In this document: positions 1 through 6,516 of the stretch, in pieces
Position numbering within the stretch: the stretch's first letter is position 1
Layout: every line of letters begins with the position of its first letter
Assembly: GCA_028690755.1 (NCBI GenBank)
Contig: JAQVAO010000034.1
Coordinates: forward strand, 1 to 6,592
Reading direction: 5' to 3'
Source: Patescibacteria group bacterium
GTDB lineage: Bacteria > Patescibacteriota > UBA1384 > XYA2-FULL-43-10 > CAINNR01
Length of the DNA stretch: 6,592 nt
Notes under the pieces: model-generated
Told to the model about the DNA's origin: nothing
The model's database searches: none
The model's input: only the letters and a program-made list of their open reading frames with translations
Position numbers and translations under genes: made by a program

Positions 1-151
<151 letters not shown>

Positions 152-153
152 TT

Positions 154-182
154 ATTAAACAAAAAAATCGACTAGATGTCAA
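154..182 (-). promoter_or_regulatory. Candidate obg promoter (TTGACA-17-TTTAAT)
   Basis: On the minus strand a perfect -35 TTGACA (177-182) is followed by exactly 17 bases and a -10 TTTAAT (154-159, five of six consensus bases). The expected transcription start is about 146-148, directly at the obg ATG at 145. The promoter lies inside an 18-bp inverted repeat. It was recognised by motif and spacing only; there is no experimental support. Confidence 0.6.
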
Positions 183-195
183 TTTTTTTGTTTAA
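155..195 (-). terminator. 18-bp AT-rich inverted repeat between the CHAP gene and obg; possible weak or bidirectional terminator
   Basis: Arms 155-172 and 178-195 are complementary over 18 positions with one G-U type mismatch, around a 5-base loop (173-177). The outer 14 bp are perfect and carry a run of seven A against seven T. As RNA from the LysM-CHAP gene it forms a hairpin whose 3' arm is U-rich, starting 14 bases after the stop codon, so it may terminate that transcript. Only three GC pairs support its core (plus one G-U wobble), so termination would be weak. It also spans the -35 and -10 of the candidate obg promoter. Confidence 0.5.
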
Positions 196-209
196 GACTG
201 AGCCCGCTT

Positions 210-1385
210 TTAGTAGACAAAACCTTTAATAACCCCGGCATTTACAGAAAGAGTTCTACGGTTAACAACACCCCAACCATTATAGTTCATCTCAGAAATT
301 GTAAATGTGTTCCCAGAAACTGATTCAACATATCCAACATGACCCCACCAGCTTTCACTTGATACCATAATTGCCCCAGGGACAGGAGTATTCCCAGTTG
401 AATAACCCGCACGCTTTGCCGAGCTTAACCAGTGGCCAGCGTTGCCCCAACTAGTTGGTACTGATCTTCTGGTTGCAACGTAATAGGTGCAATAGCCATA
501 AGGATAACCATTGTATTTGCTTCCAGCTTTTGCACTAACTGTAATTTTGCCGCCAGCGCTTGAAGTTGACGCCGTGGCTCTTGTGTTTGCAGCTAACTTC
601 TTCTCCTGTAGCGCAATTTGATAAGCTGAGGGCTCATATCCCTCTGGTGGAATTTTTAAAACATCGCCAGGACGAATATAGTCAGCATCGGTCATACTGT
701 TAACATATTTGATTGAAGCGACACGAACATTAAATTTCATCCCTAAACCAGAAAGTGTGTCCCCTCCCTGAACAGTGTATTTTATGGTGTTATCTCTTGG
801 ACCTGCAGCTGCAGGCGGTTGTTCATCAGATCTCTCTGAAACCTGAGTAGATACCGTGCGCACATTTAAGGCAAAGCCGTCGTTACCAGAATCAGTCGGT
901 AATGAAACAAGTTTCTCAACTGAACCAGAATCGTTGGAAATCAATCTTGTATATTTATCAATGCTGGAGCTAATTTCTACTTGACTACTGGGATCAGCCG
1001 GAATTAATCTATACAAATCGCCGGCTCCGCGAGCGACAATAACATTGCAAAGTGCCACCACCACACCAAGAAAAACGATGATTAAATGTGGCGCAAGATT
1101 CTTTTCAACTATAAAATTCTTGGCGTATTTTGTTCGGTTTATCACCTCTGGGGTGATCTTGACCAAGGCTTCTCTATCGAAGCTCTTTGGCCAGAGTGCC
1201 AAGAATTGTTTTTTACTATTATTGAAATGGTTTTTGATTTTTAGCCGTTTGACTATTTTTTTATTGATTCTATCTAGCCAAACTAATCCCTCACTGTTTT
1301 TGGTTTTCTTGCTCACGCTTTTAAGCGGAGGTTCTTCATCTGAAAACAACGCAATAATGGTCCTCCTTGACCTTTTGGCCGACAT
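210..1385 (-). CDS. Membrane-anchored LysM-CHAP cell-wall hydrolase
   Basis: A 391-residue protein likely to bind and cut peptidoglycan outside the membrane. Order of parts: a basic N-terminal region (1-98, many Lys/Arg, predicted cytoplasmic); one hydrophobic segment (about 99-119) that would act as a signal anchor; a Ser/Asp-rich linker (120-198); a LysM domain (201-247, YTVQGGDTLSGLGMKFNV through to IRPGDVLKIPP); a low-complexity linker (250-290); and a C-terminal CHAP domain (292-391). CHAP catalytic candidates are Cys299 (YGYCTYYVA), His349 (WGHVGYVE) and Glu365 (ISEMNYNGWG). CHAP enzymes are amidases or endopeptidases; which bond is cut cannot be told. A promoter lies just upstream, and the gene sits between cdaR and obg. 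The ATG start lacks a Shine-Dalgarno sequence and sits in a hairpin; no other ATG occurs in frame before residue 216. A TTG or ATT start behind an internal AAGGAGG (1362-1368) is the alternative. It closely resembles CHAP proteins common in Patescibacteria. Confidence 0.88.
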   Translation of the reverse strand: MSAKRSRRTIIALFSDEEPPLKSVSKKTKNSEGLVWLDRINKKIVKRLKIKNHFNNSKKQFLALWPKSFDREALVKITPEVINRTKYAKNFIVEKNLAPHLIIVFLGVVVALCNVIVARGAGDLYRLIPADPSSQVEISSSIDKYTRLISNDSGSVEKLVSLPTDSGNDGFALNVRTVSTQVSERSDEQPPAAAGPRDNTIKYTVQGGDTLSGLGMKFNVRVASIKYVNSMTDADYIRPGDVLKIPPEGYEPSAYQIALQEKKLAANTRATASTSSAGGKITVSAKAGSKYNGYPYGYCTYYVATRRSVPTSWGNAGHWLSSAKRAGYSTGNTPVPGAIMVSSESWWGHVGYVESVSGNTFTISEMNYNGWGVVNRRTLSVNAGVIKGFVY

Positions 1386-1412
1386 TGTTAAAAGCTTATT
1401 TTTAAATGTCGG
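1379..1412 (-). promoter_or_regulatory. Hairpin burying the start codon of the LysM-CHAP gene
   Basis: Perfect 8-base arms CCGACATT and AATGTCGG (1379-1386 and 1405-1412) enclose a second matched pair TAAAA/TTTTA (1389-1393 and 1400-1404) with a 6-base loop and a 2-base bulge, giving about 13 pairs. In the minus-strand mRNA the ATG at 1385 is inside the 3' arm, so folding would hide the start codon. On the plus strand the same hairpin is followed by TTTTT (1413-1417), which would look like an intrinsic terminator for antisense transcription. The structure is seen; the role is inferred. Confidence 0.5.
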
Positions 1413-1431
1413 TTTTTAGCGAACACATTGT

Positions 1432-1460
1432 ATACTATCAAGGGCAAAAAAACTTGTCAA
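1432..1460 (-). promoter_or_regulatory. Promoter for the LysM-CHAP gene (TTGACA-17-TAGTAT)
   Basis: Minus-strand -35 TTGACA (1455-1460, perfect), a 17-base spacer, and -10 TAGTAT (1432-1437, four of six) preceded by TGA as an extended -10. The expected transcription start is near 1425, giving a leader of about 40 bases that contains the start-codon hairpin. It lies in the gap after the cdaR stop. No convincing terminator for cdaR is seen in that gap, so read-through from cdaA-cdaR is also possible. Confidence 0.65.
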
Positions 1461-1488
1461 GCCCCCAGAAGCTAAACGAGTCTAAAAT

Positions 1489-2694
1489 TTAATCCAGTAT
1501 CACAGTAATAGATTGTGGTGAAAATGTTTGAATCGAAATGCCAGCAGGAATCGAAAAATTGCCAACTAAGACGGCAAAAGTATTTTCGCCTGCCTTTGCT
1601 GTTGATAGATCAAGAGTAATTTTGATATTTTCTGCGCCAGTCGCTTCTATTGCGCTTGCTTGTCCAGATACAACAACATCGACTGACTGGGAGCTTACTG
1701 ATCCGATTTTTAAACCCGGTGGTGTGTTTGTAAAATCTATCGGAATCGTTAACGGCTTGGTCGTTGCAATCTGTGATATAACAATCGTAGCCGAGACGGT
1801 GTTGGTATTATCAGATCTGACACCGTTTGGCATATTTAGGGTTACGGTTGTGCTGATCGTTTGACTGGCCCCAGAAATATCAATGTCTTCGGTAGGAATC
1901 GATGAAATTGTTCGAATTATATTTGGAACACCAGAGATTGAAATCACCGCTGGATCGGTAGCAACCGAAGAAACGAAAAATCCTTTGGCTGGAGACCCGC
2001 TAGTGACTACTCTGATACCAACGTTTTTAATATTGCCAGCGCGAACAATTTTGATATTGGCGACGACACTTTGTGGGCTAAAAGAGACATTTTTTATCGG
2101 CTGGTTTTTGTTGTCGAGGGCGACAAGCTTCGCCGCTTTGCTAAAATCCTGTGATTCGCCAGACAAAACAATCTCAGCAGTTGCCTGGCTAATACCAGAA
2201 ACAACACTCTCGGGACCAGAAATTTTCACACTTGCCGGATCGAAAATAACATCTCCAGCAATCATATTCTCAGCTGCATCGCCCTCGATGCGAGGGACGA
2301 CTGGAATCTCTTTTTCAATCGCTGGCTCAATTGTAACAACCAAAACATTCGGATCTTTGGAAATAATCGATAAATCAGCAACTTGGGTCGTGACATTTAA
2401 GGGTACTTCATAGGTACCAGCAGAAAATCCATTTAGATCGATGAAAGCGGTAAAGCTACTTGCTGATAATTTCTGCCAAACTGCGGCATCGGCCGCTATT
2501 TCAATTTTTACCTCTTTTTGGTCAAAAATTGCGGTATAACCCGGAGTCAAATTGACCACACTTATAGGTATCGCACTTGGGAATTTTGCAACATTTGTCT
2601 CGATTGAGGCCGCATACACCCACATTCCGGCGGCAACTATTATTGCTACGACCTTAATCTTCCAATTATGAGTTATGTAATTCAAAATTTTCAT
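1489..2694 (-). CDS. cdaR: YbbR-domain regulator of diadenylate cyclase (CdaR-like)
   Basis: A 401-residue membrane-anchored protein of the YbbR/CdaR family. In Firmicutes CdaR sits in the membrane beside CdaA and modulates c-di-AMP synthesis. An N-terminal hydrophobic segment (about 12-30, after the cytoplasmic MKILNYITHNWKIK) anchors it. Four YbbR-like beta repeats follow, at about 38-124, 128-217, 223-307 and 313-400. Each begins with an IP or V-rich strand (AIPISVVNLTPGY, EIPVVPRIEGDA, NVGIRVVTSGSPAKGFF, TIPIDFTNTPPGLKIG) and contains a P..V.ISG-type strand. The start ATG overlaps the cdaA stop as ATGA (2691-2694), with GGAG 5 bases upstream (2700-2703), implying translational coupling. 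The family call rests on the repeats plus this position directly behind cdaA. glmM, a frequent third partner in Firmicutes, does not follow here. Confidence 0.88.
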   Translation of the reverse strand: MKILNYITHNWKIKVVAIIVAAGMWVYAASIETNVAKFPSAIPISVVNLTPGYTAIFDQKEVKIEIAADAAVWQKLSASSFTAFIDLNGFSAGTYEVPLNVTTQVADLSIISKDPNVLVVTIEPAIEKEIPVVPRIEGDAAENMIAGDVIFDPASVKISGPESVVSGISQATAEIVLSGESQDFSKAAKLVALDNKNQPIKNVSFSPQSVVANIKIVRAGNIKNVGIRVVTSGSPAKGFFVSSVATDPAVISISGVPNIIRTISSIPTEDIDISGASQTISTTVTLNMPNGVRSDNTNTVSATIVISQIATTKPLTIPIDFTNTPPGLKIGSVSSQSVDVVVSGQASAIEATGAENIKITLDLSTAKAGENTFAVLVGNFSIPAGISIQTFSPQSITVILD

Positions 2695-3566
2695 CCCTGC
2701 TCCGATTTATTTTTTCTTCTAAACCAGGAAAAGAAAGTTGAATTAGGCTCTTTAATATTTGATCTTAGGAGTCTCTGCAAACGCTGTTTTAAGCGGTCAA
2801 TCGTTATTCTCCTTTCGATCTCTCCACCAAGAGCGATAGAGATTGATCCTGTCTCTTCAGACACTACAACAGCTACTGCGTCTGATACCTGGCCAATACC
2901 AATAGCAGCCCGGTGTCTGGTTCCTAGATTTCGACTATTTTCGACTTCCGCAACCGGCAAAATGGACGAAGCGGAAACGATTCGGTCACCAACTATAATT
3001 ACTGCGCCATCATGCAAAGGAGATTTAGGATAAAATATTGAATTCAAAATAGATGACGACACCTTGGCGTCAACCGGAACACCATTATCGATATACTCCT
3101 TGAGACCACTGCGCCTCTGAATCACAATCAAGGCACCAGTTTTAGATGAAGACAGCTCTCTTGCGGTTTCGCACAACTGATCAATCAATACAGTTAAACT
3201 ATCTTTTGTCAGAGGCAGTTCAGAAAAAAATCTCGGGCGGCCAAGTTTCTCCAATGCCTGTCTAAGTTCCGGCTGAAAAACTATCGGAATTGCCACAACC
3301 AAAGCGGTAGTTAAATACTTTAAGATAAAATTAAGCAATATCAGATTGAATATTTTTGCAATAAACATCATAACTATCAAAAGCAGGAAACCATAAAGTA
3401 TGCGAATTGCCCGAGTTTCACGTAAAAAAAGATAAACCCAATAAAAAATTATTGCCACAACAATAATGTCAAACACAACCGAGAGTCCAAAATTTAATCT
3501 AAGCCCAGACAAATAATAGTTAGTCCGGTCAAAAGCCCCTAATACTTTATCTGTTGCAGTAATCAA
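2691..3566 (-). CDS. cdaA: Diadenylate cyclase CdaA (membrane c-di-AMP synthase)
   Basis: A 291-residue enzyme that condenses two ATP into cyclic di-AMP. Three hydrophobic segments (about 27-48, 55-73 and 76-97) precede a DAC/DisA_N catalytic domain (about 98-265). Both hallmark motifs are intact: DGA within SPLHDGAVIIV (Asp186-Gly187-Ala188) and RHR within GTRHRAAIG (Arg217-His218-Arg219). The SEETG segment (236-240) also matches the family. A basic tail (about 258-291, ending near WFRRKNKS) follows. This topology and order are those of CdaA, not DisA or CdaS. The start is TTG at 3566 behind AGGGG (3571-3575); no ATG occurs in frame before residue 66, which would remove two membrane segments. 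The stop overlaps the cdaR start by 4 bases. It lies 86 bases downstream of infB with a candidate promoter in between. Confidence 0.95.
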   Translation of the reverse strand: MITATDKVLGAFDRTNYYLSGLRLNFGLSVVFDIIVVAIIFYWVYLFLRETRAIRILYGFLLLIVMMFIAKIFNLILLNFILKYLTTALVVAIPIVFQPELRQALEKLGRPRFFSELPLTKDSLTVLIDQLCETARELSSSKTGALIVIQRRSGLKEYIDNGVPVDAKVSSSILNSIFYPKSPLHDGAVIIVGDRIVSASSILPVAEVENSRNLGTRHRAAIGIGQVSDAVAVVVSEETGSISIALGGEIERRITIDRLKQRLQRLLRSNIKEPNSTFFSWFRRKNKSEQG

Positions 3567-3576
3567 CTTTCCCCTA

Positions 3577-3590
3577 CTAATTATAATTAG
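3577..3590. repeat. Perfect 14-bp palindrome in the cdaA leader
   Basis: CTAATTATAATTAG reads the same on both strands and ends just before the AGGGG ribosome-binding site of cdaA. It could be an operator or a small RNA stem near the ribosome-binding site, but it is entirely AT-rich apart from its end bases, so chance is a serious alternative. Confidence 0.35.
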
Positions 3591-3621
3591 AATAAACTAA
3601 ATAACAGAAAGCTCTAACACC

Positions 3622-3650
3622 ATTATAGAATATATATTCAATCTTGGAAA
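3622..3650 (-). promoter_or_regulatory. Candidate cdaA-cdaR promoter (TTTCCA-17-TATAAT)
   Basis: Minus-strand perfect -10 TATAAT (3622-3627) with a 17-base spacer to TTTCCA (3645-3650, four of six consensus bases), placed immediately after the infB stop codon at 3653-3655. The expected start is near 3615, with a leader of about 48 bases. The spacer contains the 12-bp palindrome GAATATATATTC (3628-3639). The AT-rich background weakens the inference. Confidence 0.5.
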
Positions 3651-3652
3651 AT

Positions 3653-5524
3653 CTACAAAGTCTGTTTAATCTCTTCAATTTTTATTGCAACAACTTTATT
3701 CCCGACGCTATACTTCGCACCCGGTGGCAGCCCAATTCCAGCTTCAAACCCGGCGTCAACACTAGTTACTTTTTCTTTTTCTCGACGCAAACTTTCAATT
3801 TTCCCGCGCCAGAGCTCGTTATTATTCTCATCAATAATTTTAATTGTGTTCCCATCGGTTAGCGTTCCCTCAGTAATTTTAGCCCCGATTACAACAGTCT
3901 TTTTGTCGTTGCGGAATTCTGCCAAAATTTCACCCCTAGCAGTTTCGGTTTCTTTGATTATTGGTGGCAAAATCTCTTCAAGTAATTTTTTGACATCATC
4001 AACAAGTTCATAAATGACATCATAGGAGACAGCAGAAATTTTTTCTTTTTCAATGATTTTTTTTGCCGGCAACAGTATCGCTACTCGAAAGCCCATAATA
4101 ATTGCCCCGGTTGCCAGGGCCATGGAAGCATCGGACTCAGAAATTGCACCTACTCCTTCGGATATATATTTAATTTTTATATCCGGATGTTTAATTTCCG
4201 ACAACGACTTCTTTATCGCTTCAAGGGAACCGTTTACATCAGCCTTTATGATGATATTTAATATTTTTGCTCCCTGGTTATCGCTGTGAATCGTCTTGGC
4301 AGCGGCAAATTTTCTGATAGAACTTCGCTCTAAATATTTTTTTGCACTTTCCTTGGCCTCTTTTTCACTTTCGAATGCAACCAATCTCTCACCAAATTTT
4401 GGCAAAGATTTAAACCCCGCCACTCGAACAGGCATACTCGGCCCAGCAGATTGAATCGCCCTTTGTTGAAAATCTTCCAAAATTCGAACCTTGCCATAAA
4501 CCGGTCCGACAGTGATCGGATCACCAATATGTAATGTTCCGTTTTCAACTAAAATAACCGCCAACGCTCCTGCCCCTTTGTGCATATGAGATTCGATGAT
4601 AATGCCAGTTGCCGGAACGTCTGGGTCAGCAACCAATTCCAAGAGGTCGGATTGTAAAATTATCATCTCCAAAAGCTGATCGATCCCTTGACCATTCTTG
4701 GCCGATATTTCAACGATAGTACTCTTACCACCCCAATCTTCACCGATTATTTCATATTCCGAAAGCTGTTGTCTGACCTTCATAACATCAGCATCAGGCA
4801 TTTCAACTTTATTGATCGCAACGATTATTGGAATATTTTGTGACTTTGACTGCTTTATTACCTCGATAGTTTGTGGCATCACACCATCATTGGCAGCAAC
4901 GATCAAAACCACAATATCAGCGATTGAGGCTCCGTGCGAACGCATGGCGGAAAAAGCAGAGTGCCCCGGGGTATCAACAAAAGTGATTGGTCGGGTTTTT
5001 TTCTTATTTTCAGGATCAGGAATTTCAATATTATAGGCTGAAATATGCTGAGTAATTCCACCGGATTCACCCTCGGCAACATGAGCTTCACGAATTTTAT
5101 CTAGAAGAGTTGTTTTGCCATGATCTACATGACCCATAATAGTAACTACCGGCGGACGAGTGCAAAGATTTTTTGAATTTAATTTTTCAGTTTTATTAGT
5201 CCCATTGCTTTGGGAATCAGTTTCTTCACCTTTTGTAACCTCAATCCCCAAATCTTCACCGATAATAACCGCGGTATCAAAATCGATATTTTCGTTTAGA
5301 TTAGCGAGAACACCATTTTTGATCAGCTCGGAGATAACTTCAGTTACCGGCAACTGAGCAATCTCGGCAAAATCCTTGACGCGAATTACTTCTGGAATCG
5401 AGACCTTTTTTTTCGTCTTTATCTCTGGTTTTGTAATGTCATTTTGCTCAGATTCAATAACAGGACCCTTTTTATCAAGAGCTTTTTGTTCTTTTTTTGA
5501 AAGTTTTCGTTTTTTAAATGCCAT
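3653..5524 (-). CDS. infB: Translation initiation factor IF-2
   Basis: A 623-residue GTPase that brings initiator fMet-tRNA to the 30S subunit and promotes subunit joining. Parts: a short Lys-rich N-terminus; an IF2_N-type helical domain (about 47-96); a G domain with G1 GHVDHGKT (131-138), G2 GGITQHI (155-161), G3 DTPGH (184-188), G4 NKVE (238-241) and G5 SAK (274-276); a beta-barrel domain II (about 300-385); domain III (about 420-520); and the C-terminal fMet-tRNA-binding domain (about 530-620, with WRGKIESLRREKEKV). It is shorter than the E. coli (890) or B. subtilis (716) protein, mainly at the N-terminus. I chose the ATG at 5524: it has AAGGAAA (5533-5539) 8 bases upstream, whereas the in-frame TTG at 5545 falls on the predicted transcription start. 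Oddities: G4 has Glu instead of Asp, and two usually conserved C-terminal cysteines are Ala. Confidence 0.96.
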   Translation of the reverse strand: MAFKKRKLSKKEQKALDKKGPVIESEQNDITKPEIKTKKKVSIPEVIRVKDFAEIAQLPVTEVISELIKNGVLANLNENIDFDTAVIIGEDLGIEVTKGEETDSQSNGTNKTEKLNSKNLCTRPPVVTIMGHVDHGKTTLLDKIREAHVAEGESGGITQHISAYNIEIPDPENKKKTRPITFVDTPGHSAFSAMRSHGASIADIVVLIVAANDGVMPQTIEVIKQSKSQNIPIIVAINKVEMPDADVMKVRQQLSEYEIIGEDWGGKSTIVEISAKNGQGIDQLLEMIILQSDLLELVADPDVPATGIIIESHMHKGAGALAVILVENGTLHIGDPITVGPVYGKVRILEDFQQRAIQSAGPSMPVRVAGFKSLPKFGERLVAFESEKEAKESAKKYLERSSIRKFAAAKTIHSDNQGAKILNIIIKADVNGSLEAIKKSLSEIKHPDIKIKYISEGVGAISESDASMALATGAIIMGFRVAILLPAKKIIEKEKISAVSYDVIYELVDDVKKLLEEILPPIIKETETARGEILAEFRNDKKTVVIGAKITEGTLTDGNTIKIIDENNNELWRGKIESLRREKEKVTSVDAGFEAGIGLPPGAKYSVGNKVVAIKIEEIKQTL

Positions 5525-5551
5525 ATTTGCAATTTCCTTATGCAACCTAGA

Positions 5552-5580
5552 ATTTTAGCACAAATGCGCTTGAAAGGCAA
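5552..5580 (-). promoter_or_regulatory. infB promoter (TTGCCT-17-TAAAAT, extended -10)
   Basis: Minus-strand -35 TTGCCT (5575-5580, four of six), 17-base spacer, and -10 TAAAAT (5552-5557, five of six) preceded by TGC as an extended -10. The predicted start near 5545 leaves a leader of about 20 bases that holds the AAGGAAA ribosome-binding site of the ATG at 5524. The promoter lies between the upstream gene's terminator and infB. Confidence 0.6.
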
Positions 5581-5589
5581 TTTTTCAAT

Positions 5590-5613
5590 TTAAAAACCCG
5601 CCGTATTGGCGGG
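5590..5613 (-). terminator. Intrinsic terminator of the unrecognised membrane-protein gene
   Basis: Minus-strand stem CCCGCC/GGCGGG (5608-5613 and 5597-5602) with a 5-base loop, followed by TTTTT (5592-5596). It begins 8 bases past the TGA stop at 5622-5624. This GC-rich stem with a T run is a textbook rho-independent terminator and separates that gene from infB. Confidence 0.88.
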
Positions 5614-5621
5614 AAGGGTGT

Positions 5622-6431
5622 TCAGGGGTGCATGACGTGAATAGTTACAGTGCCAAGAAGCTTTCGCTCCCTCTCAACAACCACGTATCCCGAAAAACAT
5701 ACATCTGTCCCAGGCTTAGCCTGGGGGCTTAACCGGACAACATCATCAAAATCGAACTCGTTACCCGAGTTATATTGATCGCCCGAGTAGTAAGGAGATC
5801 CCGTCGGATTGATGGTCTGAGAGATTATATAGCCTGACCCCGTCAGACCACGCCAGAAACTCCGAACCGTCTGGGTATACTCGGTATACCATTTCTTGTT
5901 GATAAAGCCGTCGGCTTCATCGGGAGGAATGTCCAGTATCAGGTTATCAGACGGGGAGATCACTAGCCCCAGCGTCCCAGCAGGAAGCGGTTTGTCTCCG
6001 TGGTACTCAATAACAAACCGCAAACTTGGGAGGTATTGCCCGGGCTTTAGTGATACCGTTGTGGAAGTACTCCCCCAATCACCTTCAAACCCCCCTACAA
6101 CAAGTTGCAGAATGCGAGAAGCATTAGCTGACCGTTCGGCCGCTTCGCGGGCGATACGTGCCTGGCGTTCGGCCTCACGCTTCTCAGCGTCGATCTTCTC
6201 CTGGCAGGAATCGCAGATGACATTCTGGCCCTGTATCTTGTAGTTCCCCGCCCGCCAACGAGGAACTCGCTTAATCTCGGTGTCACGCGAGATCTCCCGG
6301 TCTCCCTGATGATGCTCGCTCTGGCACATCTGAGCAGTGCCGGTCTCGACTTCGACTGGCATGTACTGCCAGATGATGACATCAACAAGGACAACGACGA
6401 TGACGATTGCGACAAACTTCAGTCCATTCAC
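5622..6431 (-). CDS. Unrecognised membrane-anchored protein with Cys/His cluster, charged helix and beta-rich C-terminus
   Basis: I do not recognise this 269-residue protein. An N-terminal hydrophobic segment (about 4-21) suggests a single-pass anchor. Next comes a Cys/His cluster: Cys36, His40 and His41, then ICDSC with Cys73 and Cys76, which could be a zinc ribbon. A highly charged Ala/Glu/Arg segment (about 78-107, EKREAERQARIAREAAERS) is probably a helix or coiled coil. The remaining 160 residues look like a beta-rich domain with many aromatic and Gly residues. No catalytic motif is seen. The start is GTG at 6431: AAGGAGG (6440-6446) lies 8 bases upstream. A longer reading from TTG at 6524 would run through the promoter and lacks a ribosome-binding site. 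Base composition is about 53% G+C by hand count, clearly above the roughly 40% of its neighbours, which hints at transfer. It has its own promoter and terminator, so it is probably monocistronic. Confidence 0.8.
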   Translation of the reverse strand: MNGLKFVAIVIVVVLVDVIIWQYMPVEVETGTAQMCQSEHHQGDREISRDTEIKRVPRWRAGNYKIQGQNVICDSCQEKIDAEKREAERQARIAREAAERSANASRILQLVVGGFEGDWGSTSTTVSLKPGQYLPSLRFVIEYHGDKPLPAGTLGLVISPSDNLILDIPPDEADGFINKKWYTEYTQTVRSFWRGLTGSGYIISQTINPTGSPYYSGDQYNSGNEFDFDDVVRLSPQAKPGTDVCFSGYVVVERERKLLGTVTIHVMHP

Positions 6432-6439
6432 TTCACACG

Positions 6440-6446
6440 CCTCCTT
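6440..6446 (-). promoter_or_regulatory. Strong Shine-Dalgarno that fixes the GTG start at 6431
   Basis: AAGGAGG on the minus strand is a full match to the anti-Shine-Dalgarno sequence and lies 8 bases before the GTG at 6429-6431. It is the strongest properly spaced ribosome-binding site in the window and decides the start of the unrecognised membrane-protein gene. Confidence 0.85.
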
Positions 6447-6476
6447 GGGCGAAGAATTCGCACGACGAACAACTTT

Positions 6477-6505
6477 TTTATACCAGAACGTTTTACCTAT
6501 GTCAA
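6477..6505 (-). promoter_or_regulatory. Strong promoter of the unrecognised membrane-protein gene (TTGACA-17-TATAAA)
   Basis: Minus-strand -35 TTGACA (6500-6505, perfect), 17-base spacer, and -10 TATAAA (6477-6482, five of six) preceded by TGG as an extended -10. The expected start is near 6470, giving a leader of about 39 bases that contains AAGGAGG. It is among the best promoter matches in the window and argues that the in-frame reading upstream of 6431 is not translated. Confidence 0.78.
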
Positions 6506-6516
6506 TGCCAGCGTTA

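Noticed and set aside
1045..1419. Plus-strand open frame of 124 codons antisense to the LysM-CHAP gene
   Set aside because: It has no recognisable domain or ribosome-binding site and mirrors the hydrophobic and basic N-terminal codons of the real gene on the other strand.
1441..1488. Possible terminator after cdaR (GGGC and GCCC around a T run)
   Set aside because: Only four pairs with a 15-base loop that contains the TTGACA and the T run itself; not a credible terminator.
3573..3588. Second TATAAT-like hexamer just upstream of cdaA
   Set aside because: The hexamer at 17 bases is TCTGTT, a poor -35, and transcription would begin on the ribosome-binding site.
5525..5545. Upstream TTG start of infB adding seven residues
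   Set aside because: The TTG coincides with the predicted transcription start, while the ATG at 5524 has a well-placed AAGGAAA.
5896..6243. Plus-strand frame of 115 codons opposite the unrecognised membrane-protein gene
   Set aside because: The minus frame has promoter, ribosome-binding site and terminator; the plus frame has none and is a by-product of higher G+C.
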